Assembly: GCA_035628135.1 (NCBI GenBank)
Contig: DASPKM010000010.1
Location: 868,001 to 932,000 of the forward strand
DNA: 64,000 nt
Reading direction: 5' to 3'
DNA from: DASPKM01 sp035628135
Lineage (GTDB): Bacteria; Bacteroidota; Bacteroidia; Chitinophagales; Chitinophagaceae
Numbering within the stretch: the stretch's first letter is position 1; the number at the start of each line of letters is the position of its first letter. Made by a program: the position numbers and the translations under genes. Under the pieces are notes generated by a model. That model was not told the origin of the DNA. It did no database searches and worked only from the letters and a program-made list of their open reading frames with translations. This document shows, piece after piece, positions 62,989 to 64,000 of the stretch.

Positions 62989-63798
62989 CTATCCTACTTC
63001 GGAGCTGGATGGAAAGCTCTCTTTCCGGGCCTCTTCATGGAGGTAATCCTTTCTTTTCAATTCAAAATTGCGGCCAAGGTATAGCCTGCGCACCTGTTCA
63101 TCGGCCGCCAGCTCTTCGGCGGTGCCGTGCTTGAAGATCTTTCCTTCTATCAGCAGGTAGGCGCGGTCGCAAATGGAAAGGGTTTCGTTTACGTTGTGGT
63201 CTGTTATGAGAATGCCGATGTTCTTGTGCTTCAGGCGTGCCACTACGGCCTGTATATCCTCCACGGCAATGGGGTCTACGCCGGCAAATGGCTCGTCCAG
63301 CAGCATGAACTTGGGGTCTACGGCCAGGGCCCTGGCTATTTCCGTTCTCCTTCTTTCGCCGCCGCTGAGTGAGTCGCCATTGTTTTTTCTTACATGGTGC
63401 AGCCGGAACTCATCCAGTAACGATTCCAGCTTTTCTTTCTGCTGCCGCTTGCTGAGCTTCGTCATTTCCAATACCGCCATGATATTATCTTCCACGCTTA
63501 GTTTCCGGAAAACAGAAGCCTCCTGCGGCAGGTAGCCTATGCCCATCTGTGCCCTTTTATACATGGGCATGCGGGTGATCTCATCCTCATCCAGGAAAAC
63601 CTTGCCTTCATCGGGCTTGATCAGTCCTACCACCATGTAAAATGTGGTGGTTTTGCCGGCCCCGTTAGGGCCAAGCAGCCCTACGATCTCGCCTTGCTTA
63701 ACATCGACCGATACATGATCAACCACTGTACGGGCACTGTAGCTTTTAACGAGGTCCCTGGTATGAATAGCAATTGCCAAATGAAACGATTTGCGCAA
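62989..63798 (-). CDS. lptB: LPS export ABC transporter ATP-binding protein LptB, 269 aa
   Basis: LptB powers removal of lipopolysaccharide from the inner membrane with LptFG. The nucleotide-binding domain has Walker A (GPNGAGKTT), the Q-loop (GYLPQEASVF, an LptB hallmark), the LSGGERRR signature, Walker B (FMLLDEPFAGVDP) and the H-loop (ITDHNVNETL). A C-terminal extension of about 25 residues (LKRKDYLHEEARKESF) is common in Bacteroidota versions. No ATG is suitably placed: the frame opens with TTG at 63798, and another TTG at 63780 is possible. Confidence 0.94.
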   Translation of the reverse strand: MRKSFHLAIAIHTRDLVKSYSARTVVDHVSVDVKQGEIVGLLGPNGAGKTTTFYMVVGLIKPDEGKVFLDEDEITRMPMYKRAQMGIGYLPQEASVFRKLSVEDNIMAVLEMTKLSKRQQKEKLESLLDEFRLHHVRKNNGDSLSGGERRRTEIARALAVDPKFMLLDEPFAGVDPIAVEDIQAVVARLKHKNIGILITDHNVNETLSICDRAYLLIEGKIFKHGTAEELAADEQVRRLYLGRNFELKRKDYLHEEARKESFPSSSEVG

Positions 63799-63847
63799 AA
63801 ATACCGGAGAAATTTAATAACTGCGGTTAGCCAATAATGTTTAACTA

Positions 63848-63878
63848 TTTGAGTTTCCGCCTTGCTTGAGTATGTTTG
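63848..63878 (+). promoter_or_regulatory. Bacteroidota-type promoter for metF
   Basis: TTTG (63848-63851) and TATGTTTG (63871-63878) match the Bacteroidota -33 and -7 consensus (TTTG and TAnnTTTG) with the ideal 19-bp spacer. The metF ATG lies 17 nt downstream, so the leader would be short. Confidence 0.8.
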
Positions 63879-63894
63879 CAGGTTAATTAACCGT

Positions 63895-64000
63895 ATGAAG
63901 GTCATAGATCACATTAAACAGGCAAAGGATACCCTCATTTCATTTGAGATACTCCCCCCTCTGAAAGGGAAGACCATTAACTCCATTTACGACCACCTGG
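63895..64000 (+). CDS. metF: Methylenetetrahydrofolate reductase, N-terminal fragment
   Basis: The first 35 codons read MKVIDHIKQAKDTLISFE, then ILPPLKGKTINSIYDHL, before the window ends. The SFE-I-PP-(K/R)G motif near the N-terminus is the start of the TIM barrel in MetF, where the glutamate contributes to the active site. MetF makes 5-methyl-THF for methionine synthesis. The ATG is well placed after a strong promoter. The 3' end lies beyond base 64000, so the assignment rests on this motif alone. Confidence 0.8.
   Translation, partial: MKVIDHIKQAKDTLISFEILPPLKGKTINSIYDHL

Noticed and set aside
1..64000. CRISPR arrays, tRNA or rRNA genes, insertion sequences
   Set aside because: No regularly spaced direct repeats, no cloverleaf-like sequence, no transposase motifs and no terminal inverted repeats were found by reading the gaps and gene products.

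Overview
The window reads as a chromosomal segment of a Bacteroidota bacterium, most likely a member of Chitinophagaceae (inference from gene content; no rRNA is present). Supporting signs are a protein with a C-terminal type IX secretion sorting domain, Bacteroidota-type families (GH3-like adenylating enzyme, DUF4920, DUF3667, NhaD, CydAB), and a textbook Bacteroidota promoter (TTTG, 19 bp, TAnnTTTG) ahead of metF.

Region 1 (1-32,274) is one tightly packed plus-strand operon for an extracellular contractile injection system (eCIS, the AFP/PVC/MAC/AlgoCIS group). The window opens inside it. In order it holds: the last residues of the spike protein, a PAAR tip, a gp25-like baseplate protein, two very large baseplate (J-like) proteins of 1529 and 2398 aa, and a tape-measure-type protein. 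A payload block follows: two large eCIS-core (DUF4157) proteins with nuclease-like C-termini, three uncharacterised or WG-repeat proteins, two further putative cargo proteins, a vanadate-phosphatase/haloperoxidase-fold enzyme, a ParA-type ATPase and a small standalone eCIS-core protein. The AAA+ ATPase (Afp15-like) comes last. Sheath, tube, LysM and tail-terminator genes are not seen and may lie upstream of base 1. No separate fibre gene is visible. Gaps between genes are 2-25 nt, so the whole block is probably one transcript. It ends in an AT-rich hairpin shared with the convergent dgt gene.

Region 2 (32,328-38,272) is ordinary chromosome: dGTPase, a PAS-only sensor translationally coupled to an M23 lipoprotein, a small basic protein, an AlkA-type glycosylase, a DUF4920 protein, and the recA leader, which contains a strong terminator hairpin of unknown purpose.

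Region 3 (38,273-48,407) carries recA, a run of short unrecognised membrane or exported proteins, a small methyltransferase, a RibD/DHFR-like reductase, an M28 peptidase, cytochrome bd oxidase (cydAB) and a T9SS cargo protein.

Region 4 (48,592-64,000) carries uvrB, an AsmA-like protein, a 46-codon membrane ORF, polA followed immediately by a DsbA-family protein, an exported amidohydrolase, then a minus-strand block (nhaD, fabG, a DUF3667 protein, GH3, lptB) and the divergent start of metF. Three convergent gene junctions (32.3, 37.3 and 58.4 kb) share AT-rich palindromes built from related short words.

The most interesting part is the eCIS payload block. Five proteins with different C-termini share an N-terminal pattern of FF dipeptides followed by VQ-(R/K/T/A)-K, which looks like a common loading or targeting leader.
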